Part shown: positions 8,415 through 17,062 of the stretch, one piece after another | How the letters are laid out: each line of letters begins with the position of its first letter | Position numbering within the stretch: position 1 is the stretch's first letter | Assembly (NCBI RefSeq): GCF_018614955.1 | Contig: NZ_JAGGNV010000053.1 | Span: 1 to 64,000, forward strand | Length of the DNA: 64,000 nt | Reading direction: 5' to 3' | From: Variovorax paradoxus | GTDB taxonomy: Bacteria; Pseudomonadota; Gammaproteobacteria; Burkholderiales; Burkholderiaceae_C | Position numbers and translations under genes: made by a program | The notes under the pieces: model-generated | What the model saw: only the letters and a program-made list of their open reading frames with translations | Told to the model about the DNA's origin: nothing | Databases searched by the model: none

Positions 8415-9718
8415 GGCTTGAATTGGTCCTTGAGGCCGGCCCAGCAGTCGGCATAGTCGGTGTCCAGCGCCGGGCTCTGCAGCGCCCAGGCGGTGGGGAT
8501 GAAGCGGAAGCGGCTCTCGAACATGAAGGCCAGCGTGTTGTCCAGCTTCTGCGGCTTGAGATCGGCGTGGCTGGCCTTGTCGAAGGCTTCCTCGTCGGGG
8601 CCATGCGGCACCATCGCGTTGTGCAGGCTGGCGCCGCCGGGCTTGAAGCCGCCGGGCTTGGCGTCGTACTCGCCGTAGACCAGGCCCATGAACTCGCTCA
8701 TCAGGTTGCGGTGGTACCAGGGCGGACGGAAGGTGTCTTCCATCACCAGCCAGCGCGGCGGGAAGATGACGAAGTCGCAGTTGGCGGTGCCGGGCGTGTC
8801 CGAGGGCGAAGTGAGCACGGTGAAGATCGACGGGTCCGGATGGTCGAAGCTGATCGAGCCGATGGTCATGAAGTTGGCCGTGTCGTACTTCACCGGCGCG
8901 AGGTTGCCGTGCCAGGCGACGACGTTGAAGGGCGATTGCTTCATCGGTGCGCGCCAGAAGCGGCCGGCGAACTTCTTGACGATCTCGTAGCTCCCGGCCT
9001 CGCTCTCGAAGGCGGCCACGGGCGCCTGGAAGTCGCGTGCGTTGGCCAGGCCATTGGAGCCGATCGGGCCGAGCTCGGGCAGGCGGAACTGGGCGCCGTA
9101 GTTCTCGCAGACGTAGCCGCGAGAAGGACCGTCGGGCAGTGCGATCCTGAACGCGACACCGCGCGGCAGCAGCGCGATCTCGCCGGGCTTGACGTCGAGC
9201 ACGCCCATCTCGGTGGTGATCACCAGCCGGCCCTGCTGCGGCACCAGCAGCATCTCGCCGTCGGCATTGACGAAGGCGCGGCGCTCCATCGATCGGCTCG
9301 CGAGGTAGACATGCGCGGCGATGCCGCTGTGCGCCTCGGCGTCGCCATTGGCGGCCAGGGTGTGGATGCCGTCGACGAAATCGACCTCGGCGTTGTCGAG
9401 GGGAATCGGATGCCAGCGCATCGGCTCGGGCGCGAGCGCGATCTCGCGGTCGGCACCGGTCTGCCAGTGCGGCTGCGCGTAGGCCTGGTAGCGGCCGGAG
9501 ACCACCGAGGGCTGGCGCCGGTACATCCAGCTGCGCCGGTTCTCGTGGCGCGGCGCGGTGAAGGCGGTGCCGGAGATCAGCTCGGGATACAAGTCGAAGG
9601 GCGCGCGCTGCGGGCTGTTGCGGCCCTGCGGCAGGGCGCCGGCCACGGCCTCGCTCGCGTATTCGTTGCCGAAGCCGCTCTGGTAGTGCAGTGCAACTGC
9701 TTCCGATGAAGTGGTCAT
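8411..9718 (-). CDS. hmgA: homogentisate 1,2-dioxygenase
   Basis: Fe(II)-dependent ring-cleavage of homogentisate (2,5-dihydroxyphenylacetate) to maleylacetoacetate. The 435-residue protein has the diagnostic N-terminus (Y-Q-S-G-F-G-N-E-Y-x-S-E-A), the F-T-A-P-R-x-x-N-R-R-S-W-x-Y-R motif, the [10 protein letters not shown] segment and the C-terminal iron-binding cupin with [14 protein letters not shown]. Length matches the family. It is the promoter-proximal gene of a ten-gene minus-strand operon with overlapping starts and stops, so the whole operon is probably controlled from the 257-base gap upstream. Confidence 0.96.
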   Translation of the reverse strand: MTTSSEAVALHYQSGFGNEYASEAVAGALPQGRNSPQRAPFDLYPELISGTAFTAPRHENRRSWMYRRQPSVVSGRYQAYAQPHWQTGADREIALAPEPMRWHPIPLDNAEVDFVDGIHTLAANGDAEAHSGIAAHVYLASRSMERRAFVNADGEMLLVPQQGRLVITTEMGVLDVKPGEIALLPRGVAFRIALPDGPSRGYVCENYGAQFRLPELGPIGSNGLANARDFQAPVAAFESEAGSYEIVKKFAGRFWRAPMKQSPFNVVAWHGNLAPVKYDTANFMTIGSISFDHPDPSIFTVLTSPSDTPGTANCDFVIFPPRWLVMEDTFRPPWYHRNLMSEFMGLVYGEYDAKPGGFKPGGASLHNAMVPHGPDEEAFDKASHADLKPQKLDNTLAFMFESRFRFIPTAWALQSPALDTDYADCWAGLKDQFKP

Positions 9719-9738
9719 GCGTGTTCTCTTTGGTCAAA

Positions 9739-9817
9739 GGCGGCAAGTCGTCGATGACATAGCCAACTTGCTGCCTTAGACGAGCGTCGCCCGGCCGACC
9801 GCGGCAGTCCGGTCGGC
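9739..9817 (-). promoter_or_regulatory. inverted repeats in the hmgA upstream region
   Basis: The 257-base gap between hmgA and the next gene holds two inverted repeats. The first is GGCGGCAAGT (9739-9748) with ACTTGCTGCC (9766-9775), nine of ten pairs. The second is a perfect 7-base pair GCCGACC (9794-9800) and GGTCGGC (9811-9817). Either could be an operator or a leader hairpin for the homogentisate operon; neither has a T-run that would make it an intrinsic terminator. No regulator gene is adjacent, so control may come from the IclR protein at 18955 or from outside. Confidence 0.35.
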
Positions 9818-9975
9818 GACAACATTCGATTACGGTTCGGTCCTAAGCGCCCAGGAGCTGTACGACTAGCCTTCCAACGATGTGCATATCTCGACAACCG
9901 CGCCCGGTCTCTTTGGGGCGTCGATGCAGCACTAGGCGACAGGATTAATCTTGCTGATCAGCTTGCGGCGTTCAC

Positions 9976-10458
9976 TCACGTTCGGGATGCAAGCGCCAGA
10001 CGCGCGCCTTGCTTAAGCCAAGCCTCGTACGCCGTCTTCTGCGGCTCGGTCGCAGGGTCGAGATTCATGATCGCGCCGAACAGCTCGGCACCGTACATGA
10101 ACGAGACCCAGCAGGACAGCTCGACAATCTCCTCAGCCTTGAAGTGCTCTTGCAAAGGGGCGAACGTCGCGTCTGAGACGCTGCTAGGGCTTTGCACAAC
10201 CGCGATGGCGAACTGCACTGCCGCGGCTATACGCACGTCGTCATATTCACCCTTTGGTTCGCCTAAGGACGCGCAGAATTTGCATCCGCTGTACTGCGAC
10301 AGGGCGCGCCGCACTTCTTCCTTCAGCTGCGGATCCAGAACCCCGTTGAAGCGCAGCAGTTGGTCGACCTCCTTCCACTTCTTCGAGATTTCGCTTCGGT
10401 GGTCCATGATGTTGTAGTAGGGGGTGCCATTTCGCGTGGCTTGATCGAGTCTCGGCAT
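9976..10458 (-). CDS. carboxymuconolactone decarboxylase (AhpD-like) family protein
   Basis: A 160-residue helical protein with the CMD/AhpD core. The segment S-G-C-K-F-C-A-S carries a CxxC pair (Cys59, Cys62), more typical of the AhpD-like disulfide-reductase branch than of the true decarboxylase. It ends the second catabolic operon, 59 bases after the MBL-fold gene, and has its own ribosome site (AAGGAGT before 10458). It could be a thiol-redox helper or a ring-opening/decarboxylating enzyme of the pathway; sequence alone does not decide. Confidence 0.75.
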   Translation of the reverse strand: MPRLDQATRNGTPYYNIMDHRSEISKKWKEVDQLLRFNGVLDPQLKEEVRRALSQYSGCKFCASLGEPKGEYDDVRIAAAVQFAIAVVQSPSSVSDATFAPLQEHFKAEEIVELSCWVSFMYGAELFGAIMNLDPATEPQKTAYEAWLKQGARLALASRT

Positions 10459-10517
10459 GTTTACTCCTTAGGTGAACGGAATGGGAAGGAAAAACGGAAC
10501 GTTGAACGGAACTCTGC

Positions 10518-11477
10518 TCAGCCCTCGAGCGTCTTCCACATCTCGATGTCACGCTCAGCGGTCCAGATGCGCGGGTCGACGTACTGGGTCGCCTCGTCGT
10601 AGCAGCGCGTGACGTCGAAGGGCATACAGTGGTCGAAGATCACCCAATGGCCGTACTTGGGCTTCAACGCAGCAAACGTGTCCTTGTAGACGGCGTTCAG
10701 GTCTTTGCCGGCGGCGACGCCCTTCTGCACGTTGGCATACACGTCCGAGATGAAGTCGCGCGTTTCGCTGAGGCCCTTGGCCACTTCGTCGGGCGTCGTG
10801 AGCGCCGCGCCGCGGCCCGGCACGAGCGCCTTCGGCTTGAGCGCGGCGAGGTTGTCGAGCGTCTTGGGCCAATCCTTGAAGTAGGCATCGCCGGCGTAGG
10901 GTGTGGCGCCAAACTCGACCAGGTCGCCCGATAGCAGTGCACCCTCGCCAGGGAGCCACACGACCGTGTCGCCCTTGGTGTGGCCGCGGCCGAGCTGCAG
11001 CAGCTGCACTTCGAGCTTGCCGAGCCACAGCGTCATCTTTCCGGTGAAGGTCATGGTGGGCCAGGTCATGCCGGGAGGCACGGTTTCGACGCCCGCGAAC
11101 AGACGTGGGAAGCGGCCGATCTCGCTGGCCTTGTCCTGCTCGCCACGCTCGACGATGAGGTCATACGTGTCCTGGCTCGCGAGGATGTGTTCAGCACCGT
11201 ACGCGCTGGCACCGAGGACACGCACGGCGTGGTAGTGGGTCAGCACGACGTACCTGATCGGCTTGTCGGTCACCTCGCGAATGCGACGGATGACATCTGC
11301 GGCCATGGCCGGCGTGGCCTGGGTGTCAGCAACCAGCACCGCGTCGTTGCCAATGATGATGCCGGTGTTCGGGTCGCCTTCGGCCGTGTACGCCCAGGCG
11401 TGCTCGGAGATCTGGCTGAAGGTGACATTCTTTTCTTCCAGGTCGGCCTGGCTCGCGAACTTTTTAGTTTCGGTCAT
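10518..11477 (-). CDS. MBL-fold protein with altered metal ligands
   Basis: A 319-residue protein with the metallo-beta-lactamase fold: N-terminal strands, V-V-L-T-H-Y-H-A, G-R-G-H-T-K-G-D, S-G-D-L-V-E-F and a C-terminal helical extension. The canonical HxHxDH motif is changed: His81 and His83 are kept, but the Asp and third His positions are Val85 and Arg86. A late P-G-H-G motif reads P-G-R-G. Some ligands (H in G-H-T, D in S-G-D) remain. Hydrolase activity with a normal dinuclear zinc site is therefore doubtful. It sits between LivF and the CMD gene, suggesting a pathway role such as lactone, thioester or ring hydrolysis. Confidence 0.8.
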   Translation of the reverse strand: MTETKKFASQADLEEKNVTFSQISEHAWAYTAEGDPNTGIIIGNDAVLVADTQATPAMAADVIRRIREVTDKPIRYVVLTHYHAVRVLGASAYGAEHILASQDTYDLIVERGEQDKASEIGRFPRLFAGVETVPPGMTWPTMTFTGKMTLWLGKLEVQLLQLGRGHTKGDTVVWLPGEGALLSGDLVEFGATPYAGDAYFKDWPKTLDNLAALKPKALVPGRGAALTTPDEVAKGLSETRDFISDVYANVQKGVAAGKDLNAVYKDTFAALKPKYGHWVIFDHCMPFDVTRCYDEATQYVDPRIWTAERDIEMWKTLEG

Positions 11478-11507
11478 GGGTACTCCTTGTGTGGACGGGT
11501 GATTGGG

Positions 11508-12218
11508 TCAGTGCGAGCCGAGATAGGCCGCCTTGACCTTGGGATCGTTGAGGAGTGCGCGACCTGTGCCCTCCAAGGTGATGTGTCCTGTTTCGAGCAC
11601 GTAGGCCCGGTCGGCGACGCCAAGCGCTTGCTTGGCCATTTGCTCGACCAGCAGGATGGTCAGTCCTGACTCGCGCAGTTGGCGAATGGCGTTGAAGATG
11701 TCCTTGATGATCAACGGCGCCAAACCGAGCGAGGGCTCATCCAGCAGCAGCAAACGCGGCTCGCTCATCAGTGCGCGCGCAATGGCTAGCATCTGTTGTT
11801 CGCCACCGGACAACGTCCCGGACAGCTGATCCTGGCGCTCCCGCAGTCGCGGGAACCGCTTGAATTCCCGCTCGATGGCGGCTGCCGTGGCGGCCGGGTC
11901 GTTCTTTCGCGAATAGGCACCGAGCATCAGGTTTTCGCGCACCGTCTGATCGGCGAATACCCCGCGGCCTTCCGGCGACATCGCGAGGCCGAGGCCCACA
12001 CGTTGATGCGATGCAACGTTCGTGATGTCCTTGCCATCGAGCAGGATGCGACCTTCAGTGACGGGCTCCAAACCGCAAATGCTCTTGAGCAAGGTGCTCT
12101 TTCCGGCTCCGTTGGCGCCGATGATGGTCACCACTTCGCCCTTGCGCACTTCGATGCTCACGCCCTTGACTGCCTGGATCGCGCCGTAGGCGACCTTGAC
12201 TGATTCGAGTTTCAGCAT
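11508..12218 (-). CDS. livF: branched-chain amino acid-type ABC transporter ATPase LivF
   Basis: A 236-residue ATPase of the LivF type. Walker A is G-A-N-G-A-G-K-S-T (34-42), the signature L-S-G-G-E-Q-Q lies around 136-142 and Walker B is L-L-L-L-D-E-P-S (156-163). The A-Y-L-G-S-H ending is typical. It forms the ATPase pair with the LivG half of the fusion protein just upstream. In catabolic clusters Liv systems commonly import aromatic or alicyclic acids rather than amino acids, which is the likely case here. Confidence 0.93.
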   Translation of the reverse strand: MLKLESVKVAYGAIQAVKGVSIEVRKGEVVTIIGANGAGKSTLLKSICGLEPVTEGRILLDGKDITNVASHQRVGLGLAMSPEGRGVFADQTVRENLMLGAYSRKNDPAATAAAIEREFKRFPRLRERQDQLSGTLSGGEQQMLAIARALMSEPRLLLLDEPSLGLAPLIIKDIFNAIRQLRESGLTILLVEQMAKQALGVADRAYVLETGHITLEGTGRALLNDPKVKAAYLGSH

Positions 12219-12233
12219 ATTTGACTCTCCGGT

Positions 12234-14012
12234 TCAGGCTGCGGCGAGCGCTTCTTCGGGCTCGTCGACGCCAAGATAGGCTTCGACAACACGGGGGTTG
12301 GCCTGCACCTCGGCGGGCTTGCCCTCGGCGATCTTGATGCCGTAGTCGAGCACGATGACGTGGTCCGAGATCGACATGACGAGATCCATGTGATGCTCGA
12401 CCATCAAGATGCTCACACCGCACTTGCCGATACGGAGCAACAGCTGACCGAGTTCAGCCGTCTCCTGTGGGTTGAGCCCTGCAGCAGGTTCATCGAGCAG
12501 AAGGAGTTGCGGTTCGGTCGCCAGTGCCCGTGCGAGCTCGACGCGGCGTTGCAGCCCGTAGGGCAGGCTTCCCGCCGGCTGGTGCGCCAGATGCAGCAGG
12601 CCCACCAGATCCAGCAACTGCAGGGCGCGGGCACGCGTGGCGGCCTCTTGCTTCTTCGCGCTCGGCAGGAGGAGTAGCGACGCGAAAAAACCGTTCGTCA
12701 TTCGGCTGTGACGGCCCAGCATGACGTTGTCGAGCACCGACAGCTCAGCGAAGAGACGCAGGTTCTGGAATGTGCGTCCCATGCCCATGCAGCAGATCGA
12801 GTGCACCGGTCGGCCGGAGACTTCCTGGCCAAGGAACTGGATCGAACCTTCGGTCGGATCGATCAGGCCGGTCAGCATGTTGATCATCGTGCTCTTGCCG
12901 GCGCCGTTCGGTCCGATCAGCGCGTGGATGTGACCGCGCTGCAGTCGGAACGAGACGTCCTGCGCTGGCTTCACGCCGCCGAAGTTCTTGGTGACGCCCT
13001 TCACCACCAGCAGCTCACCTTGGCCCTCGGGACCGATGCGTGTGGGTGCAGCGGCCGCGTTCGATACCTCGGGCGTCGCGGTCGACCGCCTAAACCACTT
13101 CGAGAACAGTCCGGTCACGCCGCCAGGCATGACATAGAGCGCAAACAGCAGCAGGAAGCCATACAGGAAATGCTGCGCTGACGGCCAGCGCGCCAACGCC
13201 GCATCGACCGCCGTGAGGATTACCGTGCCGACCAGTGGCCCGTACTGAGATCCGGCTCCGCCGAACAGCACCAGCAACAGGATGAAGATCGACAGATGGA
13301 AGGTGATGAAGTCTGAATTGATGTACTGGTTCTGCTGCGCAACCAGCGCACCAGCGATGCCGCACGTGACAGCAGCAACGACGAATGCGATGACCTTGGC
13401 GCGATAGACCCGAACACCGACCGACGACGAGGCAATCTCGTCAGCCTGCAGGGAGAGCAGCGCGCGGCCGAACCGACCCTGCAAAAGATTGCGCAACAAG
13501 AGGTGAGTCAAAGCGCACAGGCCAATGCCTAGCCAGACCCATTGCTGCGACGTCAATGGTTGCCCATTCCAGGTCAATGCCTTGATGCCATAGATCCCTT
13601 GCGCGCCGCCAAAGACGTCGGTCGATTCGCCGACGAGCTTTTCCACAACGATGCCAAATGCCAGCGTCACCATGGCGAGGTACGGCCCCTTCACTCGCAG
13701 CGATGGCAAAGCGATCAGGACGCCGCAAACCGCAGAGATACCGGCCGCAACCACAAGAGCGAGCCATGGGTTCATTTCGGTACGCGTCGTCAGCAGTGCG
13801 ACCGCATAGGCTCCCGCAGCGAAGAGCCCTGCCTGGCCAAGCGACTTCTGCCCCGCATAACCCACCAACACGTTCATGCCGGCGGCGCAGAGGTAGTAAA
13901 CGCACATCATGAAGACGATGCGTAGGTAGTAGTCGTTTCCGAAGAGGGATGTGATGCCGATCAGCGCAGCGGCGACGAGCACGACACCCGAGAGATGTTG
14001 ACTGCGCTTCAT
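12234..14012 (-). CDS. LivM-LivG fusion: ABC permease joined to ATPase
   Basis: A single 592-residue protein. Residues 1-305 are a LivM-type permease with eight to nine hydrophobic segments and the conserved G-Y-A-G-Q-x-S-L-G-Q loop (51-60). Residues 334-592 are a LivG-type ATPase with Walker A G-P-N-G-A-G-K-S-T (367-375), R-T-F-Q-N-L-R-L-F, and Walker B L-L-L-L-D-E-P-A (503-510). A 25-residue Ala/Pro/Thr linker joins them. The ATG at 14012 overlaps the LivH stop (14009). In E. coli these are two genes; fused forms are known in betaproteobacterial aromatic-uptake clusters. The fusion looks genuine because the reading frame is continuous. Confidence 0.92.
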   Translation of the reverse strand: MKRSQHLSGVVLVAAALIGITSLFGNDYYLRIVFMMCVYYLCAAGMNVLVGYAGQKSLGQAGLFAAGAYAVALLTTRTEMNPWLALVVAAGISAVCGVLIALPSLRVKGPYLAMVTLAFGIVVEKLVGESTDVFGGAQGIYGIKALTWNGQPLTSQQWVWLGIGLCALTHLLLRNLLQGRFGRALLSLQADEIASSSVGVRVYRAKVIAFVVAAVTCGIAGALVAQQNQYINSDFITFHLSIFILLLVLFGGAGSQYGPLVGTVILTAVDAALARWPSAQHFLYGFLLLFALYVMPGGVTGLFSKWFRRSTATPEVSNAAAAPTRIGPEGQGELLVVKGVTKNFGGVKPAQDVSFRLQRGHIHALIGPNGAGKSTMINMLTGLIDPTEGSIQFLGQEVSGRPVHSICCMGMGRTFQNLRLFAELSVLDNVMLGRHSRMTNGFFASLLLLPSAKKQEAATRARALQLLDLVGLLHLAHQPAGSLPYGLQRRVELARALATEPQLLLLDEPAAGLNPQETAELGQLLLRIGKCGVSILMVEHHMDLVMSISDHVIVLDYGIKIAEGKPAEVQANPRVVEAYLGVDEPEEALAAA

Positions 14013-14932
14013 ACCTTCTCCACCAGCTTCTTGCCGAACAGTCCGGTGGGACGGAACGCGAGGACCAGAATCACAAGACCGAAGACGGCAACCTCTCGCC
14101 ACTGGGCCTGCCACAGGTTTACCAACGACTCGAAGACACCGAGAACAAAGCCGCCAATGACGCAGCCTCGCGGATTGCTCAGGCCGCCGATCATGGCGCC
14201 GGAGAAGCCTTTAAGGCCGACCGTCAGGCCCATGAAGAGAGAGGCTTGCGCGATCGGCGCGAGAAGAAAGCCGGACAGGCCGGCGAGCGCCGAACTGATC
14301 ACAAAGGCGCCAATCATCACGGCGTTGGTGTTGATGCCCATGAGGCTGGCTACGTTGCCGTTCGCCGCCACCGCGCGCATGGCCTTGCCCACCATCGTCC
14401 GATTCATGACGAAATCGAAGCCGATCATGATGACCACGGCGACGGCCAGCGTCAGAAGCTCCTGGGGACGGACGCCGATACCGAGCAGTCGGATCACCGT
14501 GTCGCCTACCGGTCCGGGCACCACCACGGGCTTCGGTCCCCAGATGGCCAAGCCGATGCTCTGCAGGATGACTCCGAAGCCCAGGGTGCTCATGACCCAA
14601 GCCATGCCTGGTCGTCCAGCAAAGGGCCGCACACCAATCACATAGAGGAGCCATCCGAGAAGGCCCATGACTCCGAGCGCCGCTACAAGGGCAAGTAGCT
14701 GGGCGCCAGCGCCGGGCAGAGCCTGACCGAACGTGGTCGACGTCACGGGAAGCCCGAGGACCAGGAAGAGCGCGCTCATGCCGATGAATGCACCTGCCGA
14801 CACGAACTCCCCATGAGAGAAATTCAGTGTCTTGGTCGTCGTGAAGGTGATGCTGAAACCCAGGGCGACCAGGGCGTAGGCACCGCCCACGGCCAAGCCA
14901 CTGAGAATCGCTTGTAAGAGCGCCTCAACCAT
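14009..14932 (-). CDS. livH: ABC transporter permease LivH
   Basis: A 307-residue integral membrane permease with about eight hydrophobic segments. The start L-A-V-G-G-A-Y-A-L-V-A-L-G and the loop T-L-N-F-S-H-G-E-F are LivH hallmarks, as are M-R-A-V-A-A-N and the ending F-R-P-T-G-L-F-G. I placed the start at the ATG at 14932, which has a GGAGG-type site (CGGAGGCAACT) upstream; the frame extends to 15025 but overlaps nothing useful. It pairs with the permease half of the LivMG fusion to make the channel. Confidence 0.93.
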   Translation of the reverse strand: MVEALLQAILSGLAVGGAYALVALGFSITFTTTKTLNFSHGEFVSAGAFIGMSALFLVLGLPVTSTTFGQALPGAGAQLLALVAALGVMGLLGWLLYVIGVRPFAGRPGMAWVMSTLGFGVILQSIGLAIWGPKPVVVPGPVGDTVIRLLGIGVRPQELLTLAVAVVIMIGFDFVMNRTMVGKAMRAVAANGNVASLMGINTNAVMIGAFVISSALAGLSGFLLAPIAQASLFMGLTVGLKGFSGAMIGGLSNPRGCVIGGFVLGVFESLVNLWQAQWREVAVFGLVILVLAFRPTGLFGKKLVEKV

Positions 14933-14990
14933 AGTTGCCTCCGAGATGATTGCCCGGGCCGCGGGATGCGGCCCGGATACGCGTAGCGCG

Positions 14991-16187
14991 TTACTGCTTG
15001 AAGTCCGCGCCTGCCAGCGAGCCAACGATCGGGTCCGTGTACGGCATCAGCTTGCCGTCCTTCCAGCGAATCCACACCAGGTCCTTGGCCGTCAAGGCTT
15101 CGTGGTTGGTCTTGCTGAAGGGTTTGTCGTAGGTCTTGAGAACGCCCTGGACCGGGGTCTTCAGGTCCTCCAGCGCGAGACGAACGGCCGAGCCGTCAAA
15201 GCTGTTGGCTTGCTTCGCTGCGGCGACATAGAGCATGACCGAGTCATAGCCGTGCAGCGCGAAGGAGAAGGAGCCCGGTGCCTTGAGCTTGGGGCCGACG
15301 CGGTCGAACAGTTTCTGCTGAGCGGGTGTGCGCGTCTCGCTGACCGTGCGCATGAAGATCGGCTTTTCCGCCAAGGTCTTGCCGGCGGCGTCATAGAACG
15401 TGATGTTGTCTGCGGCCCACGAGGTCAGCACCAGCGGGAAGTAGTTGATCTTTTCCATGCTGCGCACCAACTGCGCAATGGGCGTACCCTGCGCCCAGAC
15501 TACCACCGTGTCGACGCCGGCAGACTTCATCTTGCTCAGTTGAGACGTCATGTCGGTGTCGCCAACACCAAATCGTTCGGTCGCGGCAATCTTGATGTCC
15601 TGCGACTTGGCGATTTCCTCCATGTCCTTCAGGCCACCTTGCCCATAGCCCGTAGTCTCGGCCATCAGGCCGACAACCTTCGACTTGTCTCTGTTCTTCT
15701 TGACATACGCCATCAGGGCGGCGACCTGTTCGCGGTCGACCATCGAGACGCGGAACATGTAGTTGTCGGCGCCTGGGCTCATCGGCTTGGTGATGTCAGT
15801 GCCCGACCCCACGTTGCCGATGACCGGAATCTTCTTCTGGTTGGCGATGTGCTTCCAGGCCATGGCATTGCCGGAGTTGGTCGGACCGAAAACGGCGGAG
15901 ACCTTTTCATTGTCGACCAGCTCGCTCATGTTCTGGATCGACTTCGGGGGTGCCGAAGTGTCATCCCGAGTGACGAGCGCCAATTTCTTGCCAAGGACGC
16001 CGCCGGCAGCGTTGATGTCGGCGATCGCCGCCTCCATGCCGAGCACCGCCGCTTGGCCGCTTTGCGCGGAGGGAGAGGCTGACAGATCGCCGTTGTAGCC
16101 CAACTTGATGTCTTGAGCACTTGCGGCTGTTGCAGCAACAAGGGTCGCGGCAAGAGCGGCTCGCTTCAGGAACTTAGGAATGCTCAT
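14991..16187 (-). CDS. livK: periplasmic substrate-binding protein LivK-type
   Basis: A 398-residue type I periplasmic binding protein. A signal peptide covers about residues 1-24 (MSIPKFLKRAALAAT, then a cut after A-S-A). The mature part starts Q-D-I-K-L-G-Y-N-G-D-L-S-A and contains A-I-A-D-I-N-A-A-G-G-V-L-G-K-K, V-F-G-P-T-N-S-G-N and G-Y-D-S-V-M-L-Y, all usual for receptor-type aromatic/amino-acid binding proteins. It is the specificity determinant of the importer, and its ligand would name the substrate of this whole cluster. Confidence 0.93.
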   Translation of the reverse strand: MSIPKFLKRAALAATLVAATAASAQDIKLGYNGDLSASPSAQSGQAAVLGMEAAIADINAAGGVLGKKLALVTRDDTSAPPKSIQNMSELVDNEKVSAVFGPTNSGNAMAWKHIANQKKIPVIGNVGSGTDITKPMSPGADNYMFRVSMVDREQVAALMAYVKKNRDKSKVVGLMAETTGYGQGGLKDMEEIAKSQDIKIAATERFGVGDTDMTSQLSKMKSAGVDTVVVWAQGTPIAQLVRSMEKINYFPLVLTSWAADNITFYDAAGKTLAEKPIFMRTVSETRTPAQQKLFDRVGPKLKAPGSFSFALHGYDSVMLYVAAAKQANSFDGSAVRLALEDLKTPVQGVLKTYDKPFSKTNHEALTAKDLVWIRWKDGKLMPYTDPIVGSLAGADFKQ

Positions 16188-16256
16188 GGCTGTCTCCGGT
16201 TTTTACGAACTCAGTGAGTTCAGGGTTGCGAACAAAGAAGGAATGAAGATTGCGGA

Positions 16257-17033
16257 TCAGGAGGCTAGGAAGCCACCATCGACTGGAAGCGTCACGCCCG
16301 TCACGTAGGTGGCCATGCTCGAGGCCAGGAACACCACGGGGCCGACCAGTTCCTCCGGCTGCCCGACGCGCGCCATCGGCGTGCGCAACATGAACTTGTC
16401 GAGTCGCTCCGGCGCTTCCCGCGTGTACGACGTCATGGGTGTCTCGATCACGCCCGGCGCAATCGCGTTGACACGGACACCGTCTTTCGCCAATTCGACG
16501 GCGAGCGCCTGCGTCATGAGCTTGACCGCGCCCTTGGACGGCGAGTAACCCACGACATTGGGAATTCCGGTGCTCGAGGCGATGGACCCGACGTTGATGA
16601 TCACGCCCTTGGTTTCCTTCAGCGCATCCAACCACGCATGTGTTGGAAGGAAGGTGCCCATCACGTTCACAGTCAGCGTGCGCTCGAGATTCGAAGCGAC
16701 CTTCGGGCTGTCCAGCCCTTCGCGAATGATGATGCCGGCGTTGTTCACCAGGATGTCGATGTTTCCGACTTCGCTTGCCACGGTGAGCGCCAGCGCCTGA
16801 CAAGCTTCTCGCGAAGTCACGTCCAGCTTGTATGCGACTGCCTTCCCGCCTTCGGCATTGATCTCGCCAGCAACTGCCTTGGCGTTCTCATCGTTCAGAT
16901 CAGTCACGACAACGTTGGCGCCCGCTTTCGCGAGACCCTTTGCGATCGCCTTGCCATTGCCCTGGCCGGCGCCGGTCACGAGAGCGATGCGCCCGTTCAA
17001 GACCGGCGGCGCCATGAGTTCAGAGATTTCCAT
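16257..17033 (-). CDS. short-chain dehydrogenase/reductase
   Basis: A 258-residue classical SDR. The nucleotide-binding loop V-T-G-A-G-Q-G-N-G starts near residue 19, L-V-N-N-A-G-I follows near 93, and the catalytic Y-S-P-S-K near 155. D-L-N-D after the second strand suggests NAD preference. The ending T-G-V-T-L-P-V-D-G-G is typical. It lies between the importer genes and the flavoprotein dehydrogenase, 29 bases from the latter, so alcohol-to-ketone oxidation feeding the flavoprotein is a natural guess. Confidence 0.9.
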   Translation of the reverse strand: MEISELMAPPVLNGRIALVTGAGQGNGKAIAKGLAKAGANVVVTDLNDENAKAVAGEINAEGGKAVAYKLDVTSREACQALALTVASEVGNIDILVNNAGIIIREGLDSPKVASNLERTLTVNVMGTFLPTHAWLDALKETKGVIINVGSIASSTGIPNVVGYSPSKGAVKLMTQALAVELAKDGVRVNAIAPGVIETPMTSYTREAPERLDKFMLRTPMARVGQPEELVGPVVFLASSMATYVTGVTLPVDGGFLAS

Positions 17034-17062
17034 TTGTCTTCCTGGTAGGTATGTCTTGAAAA

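Noticed and set aside
8415-9746. Apparent 5' extension of the fumarylacetoacetase gene to 868 codons
   Set aside because: The extension is another frame of hmgA, which is unmistakable. The fumarylacetoacetase start at 8414 matches the family and overlaps the hmgA stop.
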